This document shows, piece after piece, positions 52,984 to 63,119 of a DNA stretch of 64,000 bases. Origin of the DNA: JAGREO01 sp020446285 (GTDB taxonomy: Bacteria > Pseudomonadota > Alphaproteobacteria > Geminicoccales > Geminicoccaceae); contig JAWKVP010000005.1 in assembly GCA_041398005.1 (NCBI GenBank), positions 248,001 through 312,000 on the forward strand, in the 5' to 3' direction. The notes below the pieces were generated by a model. That model worked only from the letters and a program-made list of their open reading frames with translations, did no database searches and was not told the origin of the DNA. The position numbers and the translations under genes were made by a program. Position 1 is the first letter of the stretch; each line of letters opens with the position of its first letter.

Positions 52984-54719
52984 GTAACCGGTGCAAAAGT
53001 CCGGGCGGGCTGGATTTTTGAGGCGTGATCTGCGCGCATGGAATAAGAATCTGTTCTTGATTCCCAAAAGCGATGGGACGTGATTCAAGTTTGTTATGTC
53101 CAAGCCCGCTGCGTCCGACTTCGCCACACTCGGCCTTGATGATCTCCGTGATCTGGTTGCGGCGCTGCTGGAGCGCGTCGCTTCGCTGGAGGCGGAGAAT
53201 GCAGCACTGCGCGAAGAGATTGCCCGGCTCAAGGGGCTGAAAGGGCGGCCGAAGATGAGGCCGTCGGGAATGGCAGCGAAGGCCGGAACATCGACGACCA
53301 CAGGCAAGCGACGCGGCAAGGGCAAGCGGGGTGGTTCGTCGAAGACCAGCCGGCGGGTTTCTGTGGTGAGCGAGGAGCAGAAGCTCGGGGTTGCGGCACC
53401 GCCCGGCTCGCGGTTCAAAGGGTATGAGGATTTTGTCGTGCAGGATCTGCGGCTGGCGAGCCGGGTGATCCGCTATCGCCGGGAGCGCTGGGTGACGCCG
53501 GACGGGCGGACGGTGACAGCACCGTTGCCCCAGGGCTTGTGCGGGCATTTCGGGCCTGAACTGGTGCGCTTCGTCATTCTGCAGCACGTCCAGGGCCAGG
53601 TCACGACGGAACGGCTGACGGCGATGCTGAACGAGATCGGCATCGTCATTTCCAAGCGCCAGATCCTCCGCATCCTCAACAATGACCCCGGTAGTCTGAA
53701 TAGCGAGGCCACGGAACTGTTCCGCGCCGGTCTCGAGAGCGCGGACTGGATCACCGTCGACGACACCGGCGCCCGGCATGGGGCGAAAAACGGGTATACC
53801 ACCCAGATCGGCGATGACCGCTTTACCCACTTCGCGACCACCTTCTCCAAGAGCCGGGTGAATTTTCTCGAACTGCTGCGTGCCGGTCATGGCGGCTATG
53901 TGCTCAATGACGACGCCTTCAGCTACATGCGCAAACATGCGCTGACGGGCTCCGTGATCGCCCGGCTGGAGGCGCATGACACCAGGACATTCGCCGATCG
54001 CGGCGCCTTCTCGGCCCATCTGGGCGAACTCGGCATCGATCAACTCGATGTTCACCCCGACCCGGTCAAAATCGCCACCGAGGCCGCACTGTGGGGCAGC
54101 ATCAATCACCACGGTCTGTTGAACGATACCGTCATCGTCTCCGATGGCGCCGGACAGTTCCGTGTCGGTCAGCATGGTTTGTGCTGGGTTCATGCCGAGC
54201 GCCTGATCCACAAGCTCACCGGCTTCAACGACAGCCAAAGACGGGCCATCGATCTCGTCCGCCAGCTCGTCTGGTGGTTCTACGCCGATCTCAAGGCTTA
54301 CAAGCGCGACCCTGAAAAATTGCGCGCAACCCAGCTCCGTGCCCGCTTCGACCGCATCTTCAAGCGCAAGACCGGTTTCGCCACCCTCGATCGCCTGCTG
54401 GCACGCCTGCATGCCCGCAAACCGGAACTCCTCCTGGTCCTCGACCGACCCGAAATTCCCCTGCACACCAACGGCTCGGAAAACGACATCCGCTGCCACG
54501 TCACCAAACGCAAGATCTCCGGCGGCACCTGGTCCGATGCCGGCCGTCAGGCGCGCGATACCCTGCTCGGCTGCATGAAAACCTGCCAGAAACTCAACGT
54601 CTCCTTCTTCCAGTTCCTCGGCCACCGACTCGCCGTGCCATACGCGACAGAAATCCCACCACTCGCCCAGCTCGTCACCGCCGCAAACGCCTGATCGCCC
54701 GGGCTTTTGCACCGGTTAC
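52984..54719. mobile_element. IS66-family insertion sequence (ISBst12-like), intact
   Basis: A 1736-bp element bounded by 24-bp terminal inverted repeats at 52984-53007 and 54696-54719. They begin GTAACCGGTGCAAAAG and differ at one position. An identical 8-bp duplication flanks both ends. It carries one transposase gene and lacks the tnpA/tnpB accessory genes of canonical IS66, so it fits the single-ORF ISBst12 group. Intact ends and an undecayed duplication suggest a fairly recent insertion. Confidence 0.95.
53096..54694 (+). CDS. IS66-family transposase
   Basis: 532 residues. N-terminal leucine-zipper-like coiled coil (LVAALLERVASLEAENAALR) and a basic segment (KRRGKGKRGG) precede the DDE catalytic core. 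In that core the first catalytic aspartate is in WITVDDTGARHGAKNGY, and an aspartate is in ILVLD-type segments such as NDTVIVSDGAGQFR. The glutamate is in HTNGSENDIRCH. The C-terminal SGGTWSDAGRQARDTLLGC is typical of IS66 transposases. No frameshift or internal stop, so the element is probably functional. Confidence 0.95.
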   Translation: MSKPAASDFATLGLDDLRDLVAALLERVASLEAENAALREEIARLKGLKGRPKMRPSGMAAKAGTSTTTGKRRGKGKRGGSSKTSRRVSVVSEEQKLGVAAPPGSRFKGYEDFVVQDLRLASRVIRYRRERWVTPDGRTVTAPLPQGLCGHFGPELVRFVILQHVQGQVTTERLTAMLNEIGIVISKRQILRILNNDPGSLNSEATELFRAGLESADWITVDDTGARHGAKNGYTTQIGDDRFTHFATTFSKSRVNFLELLRAGHGGYVLNDDAFSYMRKHALTGSVIARLEAHDTRTFADRGAFSAHLGELGIDQLDVHPDPVKIATEAALWGSINHHGLLNDTVIVSDGAGQFRVGQHGLCWVHAERLIHKLTGFNDSQRRAIDLVRQLVWWFYADLKAYKRDPEKLRATQLRARFDRIFKRKTGFATLDRLLARLHARKPELLLVLDRPEIPLHTNGSENDIRCHVTKRKISGGTWSDAGRQARDTLLGCMKTCQKLNVSFFQFLGHRLAVPYATEIPPLAQLVTAANA

Positions 54720-54727
54720 GACAGGCT
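54720..54727. repeat. 8-bp target-site duplication, right copy (GACAGGCT)
   Basis: Identical to 52976-52983. Its last two bases (CT) form part of the M20 hydrolase stop codon on the minus strand (complement of CTA at 54726-54728), so the insertion split the site at the very end of that gene. Confidence 0.95.
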
Positions 54728-55895
54728 AATGTGACATCAGACGTTCGACAAGCCTTGCCCAGTAACTCGTGCCGATGCTTAGTGCGTTGTCGTTGAAATC
54801 GAACCCCGGATGGTGGAGGGCACTCACCGGACCACCCTCATGGGTTCCCATCCAGATATAGTTGCCCGGACGGGCTTCGAGCATGTAGGAGAAATCCTCG
54901 GCACCCATCACCGGCATCGGGTTCCGGTCGACCCTGTCGGCGCCGACGATCTCGGCAGCGGCGTCGCCGGCCGCCACGGACTGATCGGGATGATTGACCG
55001 TCGGCGGATAACCGCGACGATAGCGGTATTCGCAGCCGAGGCCCATGGCGGAGGCGATGCCGCTGGCCAGTTCCCTGAGGCGGCGTTCGCAGAAATCCCG
55101 CGTCTCCGGCTTGAATGTGCGAACCGTGCCGTTGAGGACAGCCTCTCCGGGAATGACATTGAACGTGTCGCCGGCGATGAATTTCGTGATGGAGATCACG
55201 GCATTATCGAGCGGGTCGATCTGACGCGAGACGATCGTCTGCGCCGCCTGGACGATGGCGGCTCCGGCCGTTACGGGATCGGCGGCGAGGTTCGGCATGG
55301 CGGCATGCCCGCCTCGCCCCTCGAGGCGGATCGTGAACTCGTCGGACGCCGCCATGGCCGGTCCGCTGCAGACCCCGAACGAGCCGAGCGGCATGCCGGG
55401 CCAGTTATGCAGACCATAGACCTCATCGACGGGAAATCGTTCGAACAGCCCGTCCTCGATCATCGCCTTCGCTCCCGCCCTGCCCTCTTCAGCCGGCTGG
55501 AAGAACAGGCAGACCGTGCCGGCGAAATTCCGAGTCTCGGCGAGATAGCGCGCCGCCCCGAGCAGCATGGCGGTGTGGCCGTCATGGCCGCAGGCATGCA
55601 TCTTCCCGGCAACGGTCGAGGCATGCGCGACACCGCTTCGCTCCTGAATCGGAAGCGCGTCCATGTCGGCGCGCAGGCCGATGCGGGCGTTGCCTTCCCT
55701 GCCCCGGATGACCGCAACGACACCGGTCCGGCCAATCCCCTCATGCAGTTCGTCGACCCCGAATTCGGCCAGATGCCTCGCGACGAAAGCCGCCGTCTGC
55801 GTTTCCTCGAAGCCCAGTTCCGGATGCGCATGGAGATGCCGCCGCCACGCGGTCATGTCATCATGAAATTCCGCTACGCGATTGACGATCGGCAC
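54726..55895 (-). CDS. M20-family amidohydrolase (hippurate hydrolase/N-acyl-amino-acid hydrolase type)
   Basis: 389 residues. Zinc-dependent aminoacylase of the M20D group. Conserved blocks: RRHLHAHPELGFEE, RADMDALPI, the metal cluster MHACGHDGHTAML, FFQPAEEG, GRGGHAAMP and PVMGAEDFSYML. It deacylates N-acyl or benzoylated amino acids in the cytoplasm. The IS66 element inserted right behind its stop codon; the reading frame is unaffected. Its downstream transcript would run into the element. Confidence 0.95.
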   Translation of the reverse strand: MPIVNRVAEFHDDMTAWRRHLHAHPELGFEETQTAAFVARHLAEFGVDELHEGIGRTGVVAVIRGREGNARIGLRADMDALPIQERSGVAHASTVAGKMHACGHDGHTAMLLGAARYLAETRNFAGTVCLFFQPAEEGRAGAKAMIEDGLFERFPVDEVYGLHNWPGMPLGSFGVCSGPAMAASDEFTIRLEGRGGHAAMPNLAADPVTAGAAIVQAAQTIVSRQIDPLDNAVISITKFIAGDTFNVIPGEAVLNGTVRTFKPETRDFCERRLRELASGIASAMGLGCEYRYRRGYPPTVNHPDQSVAAGDAAAEIVGADRVDRNPMPVMGAEDFSYMLEARPGNYIWMGTHEGGPVSALHHPGFDFNDNALSIGTSYWARLVERLMSH

Positions 55896-55955
55896 GATTT
55901 CCCTCCGCTCTTCCGGGTTTCCCGGAAACGAGACTACAGTTTGGACCGTGTCGTG

Positions 55956-56225
55956 TCATGACGTTGTTTTGCGCCCGACCGGTACCGGGCTCTGGCCACC
56001 CGTCCCGCCCTTGCGGCGAACATAGTCGAGCTTGGCCTGCGCCAGACGCTCGATCTCGAACCGGGCGCATGTGTGCGGAACCTGAAAGGTCACCTCGACG
56101 AGCGTTTGCGGATCGATGGCCGTGACCCGGATGATCCGGCCGAAACTCCGCGTCTCTATGATCGCCTGATCGCTGCTCAAATCGCCTCCCGCTGCCGTCG
56201 CCCGAAGAGATGGATCACCTTTCAT
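55956..56225 (-). CDS. DUF6898-like hypothetical protein
   Basis: 89 residues from ATG 56225, or 99 from ATG 56255, where a GGAAAG site is slightly better. A short beta-rich segment, IIRVTAIDPQTLVEVTFQVP, precedes a helix with LAQAKLDYVRRKGGTGG. This resembles the small DUF6898 proteins seen in Rhodospirillales. It is 60 bp upstream of the M20 hydrolase on the same strand and probably co-transcribed. Function unknown; family recall is moderate. Confidence 0.6.
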   Translation of the reverse strand: MKGDPSLRATAAGGDLSSDQAIIETRSFGRIIRVTAIDPQTLVEVTFQVPHTCARFEIERLAQAKLDYVRRKGGTGGQSPVPVGRKTTS

Positions 56226-56463
56226 TCTACCAGCATGCGAACGAAATGCCGACATCCGCTTTCCGCCGCACCGCGGGCGTGACAGGGTCGGGACGTCCCC
56301 GGGTGCGTCCGGGGCAAGGGGCTTCACGCCTGCCGGCATCTGCATGGTAAGGGAGCATGCGTCGGGTGCCCGCACTGCCGGAGTCCGCCAGCCGTAACGC
56401 CGTCGCAACGACGAATGACGTGCGGACCGGCAGCGTCATTGTTATTACCAGGAAGGATCAGGG

Positions 56464-57819
56464 ATGCGGTCGATCAGCCAGGTGCTGTTGTTCACGATGC
56501 TTGCCGGCGGAACGGCCATGGCCGACATGCGTATCGAGCTCACGGACGGGCGCATCCTCACCGTTCCCTATGGTGCCGACGAGATCAGACGGATCGTCGT
56601 GGACGGCCGGACGGTCCGACTGATCGATGCGGCTGCGGCAGCCGCCGCCAGCGAGGCCGCCCCCTCGCTGCAGGGGCAGCTGCCGCCGCGTCCGGCACCA
56701 CTCGCCGTCGGGAATTCGCTCGACGAGGCCGGACGCCGGATCCTCCGCGTCGGACCGGAACGGGAACTCAGATTGCCCAGCGACGCATCAGCGATCGCCG
56801 TGGACGGCGACATCATCGAGATCGATGCCGGACGCTATGTCGGCGATGTGACCGGCTGGAAGCAGAACGATCTCGTCATCCGCGCCGTCGGGGGGCCGGT
56901 CCACATCGATGCCGCGGGACGCGGTCATGCAGGCAAGGGGCTCTGGGTTATCAGCGGACACAATGTGACGATCGAAGGTATCGAGATGTCGAACTGTGCG
57001 GTCGATGACAACAATTGCGCCGCCATCCGCGCCGAGGGGGGAGACCTCACACTTCGCAACATGCACCTGCATCACAACCAGATGGGTCTCCTGTCGGCCA
57101 TGGATTTCGAGGGCCGCCTCCTGATCGATCGAAGCGAGATCAACGACAACGGCGTCGACTACGAGGCGCTCGGCATCCAGCCCGGCCACAACATATACAT
57201 GGGTGCCGGCGGATCACTCGTCGTGCAGGGAAGCTGGATCCACAATCCGGTATCCGGCCACAACATCAAGTCGCGTTCCGCCGAAACGCTCATTCTCTAC
57301 AACCGGATAGAGGATGGCGACGGGGGCCACGGATCCTACCAGATCGACATCTCCGACGGTGGCCGTACGGTCATCCAGGGCAACCTCATTCGCCAGGGCC
57401 CGCTGGCAGAGAATTACAGCATCATCGCCTATGGCAGCGAAACCCGCAGCCGCGCCAATTCCAGCCTCGAACTGATCCACAACACGGTCGTCAATGAGCT
57501 CGGCAACGGCATTTTCCTGCGCAACGACACGCCCGTGGTCGCCTCGCTGGTAAACAACGCCTTTCTCGGCGAGGGCGAGCTGGCCGTCGGCGCCACGCGC
57601 GAGGTCGGCAACGTCCGAACGGGCGAACCGATGGAGCCGGCCGACATACTGCGCAGGGGCTTCGGCATGGACAAGGGTGTACAACCGGGAAGCGTTGAGG
57701 ATTTTACCGAATTGCCGGCATGGGAGTATGCCCACCCGGTACGGCTCGAAAAGCGGCCGCTTCTCGGCGCGGCACCGGATGCGGGCGCCTTCGAGATGAC
57801 CGGGCCGGACTCCCGATAA
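56464..57819 (+). CDS. Secreted right-handed parallel beta-helix protein
   Basis: 451 residues with a signal peptide (VLLFTMLAGGTAMA-D). An N-terminal region of about 80 residues has a short Ala-rich linker (DAAAAAAASEAAPS). From about 110 onwards the sequence is PbH1-type repeats (GHNVTIEGIEMSNCAV, NMHLHHNQMG, SLVVQGSWIHNPVSGHNIK, SSLELIHNTVVNELGNGIFL), as in polysaccharide lyases or epimerases. No lyase motif can be confirmed. The ATG has GGAAGG upstream and stands alone on the plus strand. Substrate unknown. Confidence 0.85.
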   Translation: MRSISQVLLFTMLAGGTAMADMRIELTDGRILTVPYGADEIRRIVVDGRTVRLIDAAAAAAASEAAPSLQGQLPPRPAPLAVGNSLDEAGRRILRVGPERELRLPSDASAIAVDGDIIEIDAGRYVGDVTGWKQNDLVIRAVGGPVHIDAAGRGHAGKGLWVISGHNVTIEGIEMSNCAVDDNNCAAIRAEGGDLTLRNMHLHHNQMGLLSAMDFEGRLLIDRSEINDNGVDYEALGIQPGHNIYMGAGGSLVVQGSWIHNPVSGHNIKSRSAETLILYNRIEDGDGGHGSYQIDISDGGRTVIQGNLIRQGPLAENYSIIAYGSETRSRANSSLELIHNTVVNELGNGIFLRNDTPVVASLVNNAFLGEGELAVGATREVGNVRTGEPMEPADILRRGFGMDKGVQPGSVEDFTELPAWEYAHPVRLEKRPLLGAAPDAGAFEMTGPDSR

Positions 57820-57953
57820 GCGGAAAACGCCGGATGGCCCGGACGCCGGGATGATCCGATGGTTGCGTCAGCCCCTCAGCGGATTGTTGACAATGCGAGG
57901 GCGGAACGCCTGAAATGACGACGAGATTTCAGGCGATACCATCCGGAGGTAAC

Positions 57954-59030
57954 ATGTCGCGACGCCCTTCGCCTTTTCCCATGCCTTTCCTCTCCCGTCG
58001 GCATCTGCTCGGCAGCGGCGTGGCGATTGCCGCCACGACCTCGGCCTTCCCCCGCCTCGCGGCTGCCCAGAACCGCCAGGTCAACATCTACAACTGGGAT
58101 ACCTATATCGGCGAGACGACGGTTGCGGACTTCACCGAAGCCACGGGTATCGAGGTGCGCTACGACCTGTTCGCTTCCAATGACGAACTGTTCTCGAAGC
58201 TGCGCGAGGGCAATCCCGGCTACGATGTGATCTTTCCGTCGAACGACTGGGTCGAGCGCATGATCGTGGCCGGCCTGCTCAACGAACTCGACCATGCGAA
58301 GATTCCCCATTTCGCCAATGTCGATCCGGTCTTCGCCAATCCGACCTTCGATCCTGGCCGCGCCCATTCCATGCCCTACATGTGGGGAACGATGGGGATC
58401 GGCTACCGGAAGTCGGTCGCCGAGGTGCACTCGTGGAAGGATCTCCTCACCGACAGCGGCCTCGCCGGTCGGGTGTCGCTGCTCGATGACAAGCATGTCG
58501 TGCAGATGGGATTGAAATATCTCGGTTTTTCGCTCAACAGCCGCGACCCGGCCGAGATTTCCGCAGCCGCCGATGCCATCATCGCCGCTAAGCAGCAGGT
58601 CAAGGCCTTCAGCCCCGATACCGGACAGGACCTGCTCATTTCAGGCGAGGTCGATGCCTGTCAGGAATGGTCGGGCGACATTCTTCAGGTCATGACGGAG
58701 GATGATGACCTGCAATATGTAGTGCCGGAAGAAGGTGGTAATCTGTGGGAAGACACGATGGCCATTCCCAGGGGCGCGCCACATGTCGAGGAAGCGCATG
58801 AATGGATCAACTATATCCTCGACGCAAGGGTCCATGCCTCGATTGCGGCCTATATCCAGTATGCCTGCCCCAATGCCGCAGCAATGGAGTTCATTCCGGA
58901 AGCCGACCGGGACAATCCGGCGATCTATCCTCCGCGCGAGGTCCTCGAGCGCTGCGAGACCCTCGTCTACAAGGGCGAGGAGGTCGAATCCCTCTATGAC
59001 GACGCGCTCACCCGCATCCTCGCCGCCTGA
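57954..59030 (+). CDS. Polyamine-type (PotD/PotF) ABC substrate-binding protein, Tat-exported
   Basis: 358 residues. The start ATG 57954 is supported by a strong CGGAGGTAAC site; an upstream ATG at 57915 lacks one. The signal has a twin-arginine motif, SRRHLLGSG, so export is via Tat. The mature protein begins QVNIYNWDTYIGETTVADF, typical of spermidine/putrescine-binding proteins. Further motifs are YDVIFPSNDWVERMI and YVVPEEGGNLWEDTMAIP. No potABC genes adjoin it, so it is an orphan binding protein. Ligand unproven. Confidence 0.92.
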   Translation: MSRRPSPFPMPFLSRRHLLGSGVAIAATTSAFPRLAAAQNRQVNIYNWDTYIGETTVADFTEATGIEVRYDLFASNDELFSKLREGNPGYDVIFPSNDWVERMIVAGLLNELDHAKIPHFANVDPVFANPTFDPGRAHSMPYMWGTMGIGYRKSVAEVHSWKDLLTDSGLAGRVSLLDDKHVVQMGLKYLGFSLNSRDPAEISAAADAIIAAKQQVKAFSPDTGQDLLISGEVDACQEWSGDILQVMTEDDDLQYVVPEEGGNLWEDTMAIPRGAPHVEEAHEWINYILDARVHASIAAYIQYACPNAAAMEFIPEADRDNPAIYPPREVLERCETLVYKGEEVESLYDDALTRILAA

Positions 59031-59056
59031 GGATGAAACCGGACTGATCGAAATCC

Positions 59057-59090
59057 GACGGGGATGGGTAGCGTTGCTCCCGCCCCCGTC
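59057..59090. terminator. Possible bidirectional terminator hairpin
   Basis: GACGGGG (59057-59063) pairs with CCCCGTC (59084-59090), with additional GGG/CCC pairing inside. It lies between the convergent PotD-like and usg genes. No T-run follows, so function as a terminator is uncertain. Confidence 0.35.
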
Positions 59091-59117
59091 ATTCGCGTAA
59101 GTCGCCGACTGCGGGCG

Positions 59118-59393
59118 TCAGTGAAGGTTCCAGAGGCCCGCAGCGCGGGTTGTGCTTGAAGGTCCGACGAGTTGCTTGCGCGCGACCGTCACGGTATGCA
59201 GCTTTCCCTCGATGTTCTCGCTCCAGAAATCGAGGAAACGCCGGAGTTCGGGATAACGTGGCGCGATGTCGTAATGTTGCCAGACGAAGCTCTGCAGGAC
59301 GGCCGGGTGGTCCGGCATGTGGTAGACGATCTCGGCCGTCGTGAGTCGGTAGCCGGCGAGTTGCAGTTCCATGGCGCAGGGCATTTCGTGCAT
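59118..59393 (-). CDS. usg: Usg family protein
   Basis: 91 residues from ATG 59393 (GGAG at eight bases); longer starts at 59420-59429 lack a site. The Usg pattern is clear: MELQLAGYRLTTAEIVYHMPD (in part: LAGYRLTTAEIVYHMPD), then SFVWQHYDIAPRYPELRRFL and the C-terminal EGKLHTV. Usg is usually found with trp/pabB-like genes in alphaproteobacteria and its function is unknown. Here it is next to groESL, divergently oriented. Confidence 0.93.
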   Translation of the reverse strand: MHEMPCAMELQLAGYRLTTAEIVYHMPDHPAVLQSFVWQHYDIAPRYPELRRFLDFWSENIEGKLHTVTVARKQLVGPSSTTRAAGLWNLH

Positions 59394-59579
59394 CGGGTAG
59401 TCTCCAGTATCCTGACCCATACCCGACATGATTCATGGTCAGTGGTTAACGTCAACTTTCCATTCGCGAAAAAATACGAAAAAAACAGACTGTTAGCAGC
59501 GGTCTTCCGTGAGTGCTGACATTTTTTGGCACCGCCCCCTTGAAGATGCGGGGGCGGACCTTTACCTGCATCCTCGACG

Positions 59580-59606
59580 TTGGCACTCATTTAGGACGAG
59601 TGCTAA
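59580..59606 (+). promoter_or_regulatory. CIRCE element (HrcA operator) of groESL
   Basis: TTGGCACTC-N9-GAGTGCTAA, one mismatch from the consensus TTAGCACTC-N9-GAGTGCTAA. It is located 26 bp before the groES start, in a promoter-proximal position. HrcA binding would repress groESL until heat shock. A further inverted repeat CCGCCCCC/GGGGGCGG at 59532-59557 lies upstream. Confidence 0.95.
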
Positions 59607-59632
59607 CAGCTTTATGTGGAGGTAAGTGACTC

Positions 59633-59944
59633 ATGCAATTCAGGCCTTTGCACGATCGCGTGGTCGTTCGTCGCGTCGAGGAAGAGCAGAAGACCGCCGG
59701 CGGGATCATCATCCCCGACACCGCCAAGGAAAAGCCGATGCAGGGCGAGGTGATCGCCGTCGGCCCGGGTGCCAGGAACGAGAAGGGCGAGATTGTCGCG
59801 CTTGATGTCAAGGCAGGTGATCGTGTGCTGTTCGGCAAGTGGTCCGGCACCGAGGTCAAGATCGACGGCGAGGACCTGTTGATCATGAAGGAAAGCGACA
59901 TCATGGGCGTGATCGAAGGCGCCTCTGTCGCCAAGGCCGCCTGA
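59633..59944 (+). CDS. groES: Co-chaperonin GroES
   Basis: 103 residues, slightly longer than E. coli GroES. Signature FRPLHDRVVVRRVEEEQKTA and the mobile loop GGIIIPDTAKEKPMQGEV are intact, with VLFGKWSGTEVKI near the C-terminus. A strong GGAGG site precedes ATG 59633. It caps GroEL and is controlled by the CIRCE element. GroEL follows after 30 bp. Confidence 0.98.
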   Translation: MQFRPLHDRVVVRRVEEEQKTAGGIIIPDTAKEKPMQGEVIAVGPGARNEKGEIVALDVKAGDRVLFGKWSGTEVKIDGEDLLIMKESDIMGVIEGASVAKAA

Positions 59945-59974
59945 ACCAGACCATATCCAGGAGAGATTCGCAAC

Positions 59975-61621
<1,647 letters not shown>

Positions 61622-61638
61622 TCCATCGCTCACATTCG

Positions 61639-62670
61639 CTATATGGAAAGGGCCGCACGCCGTTGCGGCCCTTTTCTCTTTTCCCGCCGCCGGACCGCGA
61701 CGGCGGATGCCGGTGCGTCCTTTTCAAAGGAACGCAGCTTGAGCACCGTTCGCGGTGGCGGTATCAGATAGGAACCCGCGAGCGTCACCGGTTCGCCACC
61801 GAGACCGAGCTTGAACCGGGCCACTCCTGCGGCCTTTTCCGTGTCGATGCCGCCCAGGTCCAGACTTGCCGTTCCCGCATCCTTCAACCGCATGATCGCC
61901 TCCCACAGCAGTCTGTGATGACAGCGAAGCTCGCGCCCGCGATCACTCGTACATCCGGCATAGTATGTGGCGGAGCGGCCATGCCGGTCGACAATGATCC
62001 CGGCAACGGGCCTGCCCGCCTCCTCTGCCACCAGCACGAGACGCTGCCCCGGAGCCTGCGCCACACCGAGCGCCCTGATGAAATGCGGCGATGGTCCACG
62101 ATAGCCGACCTTCCTTCGGTGCGCCTCGTTGGCCTCGACAAGCCAGTCCAATGCGTGGCCGCCACGCACCTCGCGAATGGCAAGCGACACCTCTTCCGCC
62201 CTGCAGAGCATGTTGCGCCACTTGCCGTCGAGACCGCTGCGCAGGGCCGCAAGGCTTCGCCGCAGATCCAGCCGGGTGGTCGAATAGCCCGTGTAGATCC
62301 GATGAAAGCCGGAACGAACCGCCAGCGCGTCGGTATCGTCGGGCGTCCAGACGGTGAGCGTGCGTGGCAAGGTCGAGCGGATGGCGGACAGGATCGCAGT
62401 CTCCTCGCCCGCGGCTGGAGGCCGGAGCCAGACGGGTGCCCGCATCATGAGAGCAATGCCGAGTCCGGCCGGATAGCGGCGGTGGAAGATCTGCGCACAT
62501 GCCACCGGCTCGCCGTCGCTCAACGCTACGACCCGAACCGCCCGCTGCCGCTCGCCGGCGGCTGCATCGCCATAGGCCCAGGCCTGCTGAAGCGCCGATT
62601 GTTGCGAAAGTTGCAACAGATCACGCCAGTTCTCCCGGCTTTCGACCTCGAACAGGGCTGTCGCCGGCAT
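61639..62670 (-). CDS. FemAB/GNAT-type acyltransferase
   Basis: 343 residues. Two GNAT-like lobes: the first with AQIFHRRYPAGLGIALMMRAP, the second with LVLVAEEAGRPVAGIIVDRH and GTASLDLGGIDTEKAAGVARF, the typical FemAB/lipid II glycyltransferase C-terminal block. Such proteins add amino acids or acyl groups to peptidoglycan or small molecules. Its last codons overlap the groEL terminator, so the two convergent transcripts share that stretch. Start ATG 62670 is preceded by a weak site. Confidence 0.85.
   Translation of the reverse strand: MPATALFEVESRENWRDLLQLSQQSALQQAWAYGDAAAGERQRAVRVVALSDGEPVACAQIFHRRYPAGLGIALMMRAPVWLRPPAAGEETAILSAIRSTLPRTLTVWTPDDTDALAVRSGFHRIYTGYSTTRLDLRRSLAALRSGLDGKWRNMLCRAEEVSLAIREVRGGHALDWLVEANEAHRRKVGYRGPSPHFIRALGVAQAPGQRLVLVAEEAGRPVAGIIVDRHGRSATYYAGCTSDRGRELRCHHRLLWEAIMRLKDAGTASLDLGGIDTEKAAGVARFKLGLGGEPVTLAGSYLIPPPRTVLKLRSFEKDAPASAVAVRRREKRKGPQRRAALSI
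61647..61680 (+). terminator. Rho-independent terminator of groESL, inside the convergent gene
   Basis: An 11-bp perfect stem, AAAGGGCCGCA (61647-61657) with TGCGGCCCTTT (61664-61674), a 6-nt loop and a T-rich tail (TTCTCTT). It lies 26 bp after the groEL stop. It overlaps the final codons of the FemAB-type gene on the other strand, including its stop vicinity. Confidence 0.92.
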
Positions 62671-62741
62671 TCATTTTTCCTGTTAATGGTTGAATTAATA
62701 CGATATCTATCAACCATTAGGAAATTCGGAGATGATTGGCA

Positions 62742-62930
62742 ATGAAGCCGTGCCATTCGGTGAAAGGATCCGTCGCGGCCACGCCGCGGCCAACGGGCCG
62801 GGCCTGGATCCTCGTCATGATCTTTCTCGGCTTGCCGTTCATTGCCGTGCTTGCGCTGGCCGATGTCGCACTATGGCTGTTCTTCAAGCATGTTCTCGCC
62901 AGTTGCTACGGCATATTCTGCCTGATCTGA
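62742..62930 (+). CDS. Hypothetical small membrane protein
   Basis: 62 residues from ATG 62742 (TTG 62736 is an alternative). The N-terminal 20 residues are basic and the rest forms one or two hydrophobic helices (AWILVMIFLGLPFIAVLAL, ADVALWLFFKHV). A GGAG site lies about ten bases upstream. It falls in the gap between the divergent FemAB-type gene and the cobyrinate synthase gene. No family recognised; may be spurious. Confidence 0.35.
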   Translation: MKPCHSVKGSVAATPRPTGRAWILVMIFLGLPFIAVLALADVALWLFFKHVLASCYGIFCLI

Positions 62931-63119
62931 ACCGGCTGCCACCGGAGTGCCGGCCCCGGTTGGTTAGCGACACATCTGTCATATGGTGCCACGCCGGAGA
63001 TCTTCACGATACTCCGCCCCCGCTCCGCTTCTAGGATCAGGTCATCACAGACGTCATCGATCCTCAAGTCAGCGAGCGGCATTCATGTTGTCACCCTTCT
63101 CCTTTCAGGCGCATCCGTC

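Noticed and set aside
59532..59557. CCGCCCCC/GGGGGCGG hairpin as a terminator
   Set aside because: There is no T-run after it in either direction (a T-run lies before it on the plus strand), and it sits between divergent promoters.
62931..63119. Cobalamin riboswitch upstream of the cobB-like gene
   Set aside because: No B12-box or the conserved GC-rich core was found; only short inverted repeats (AACCGG/CCGGTT) are seen.
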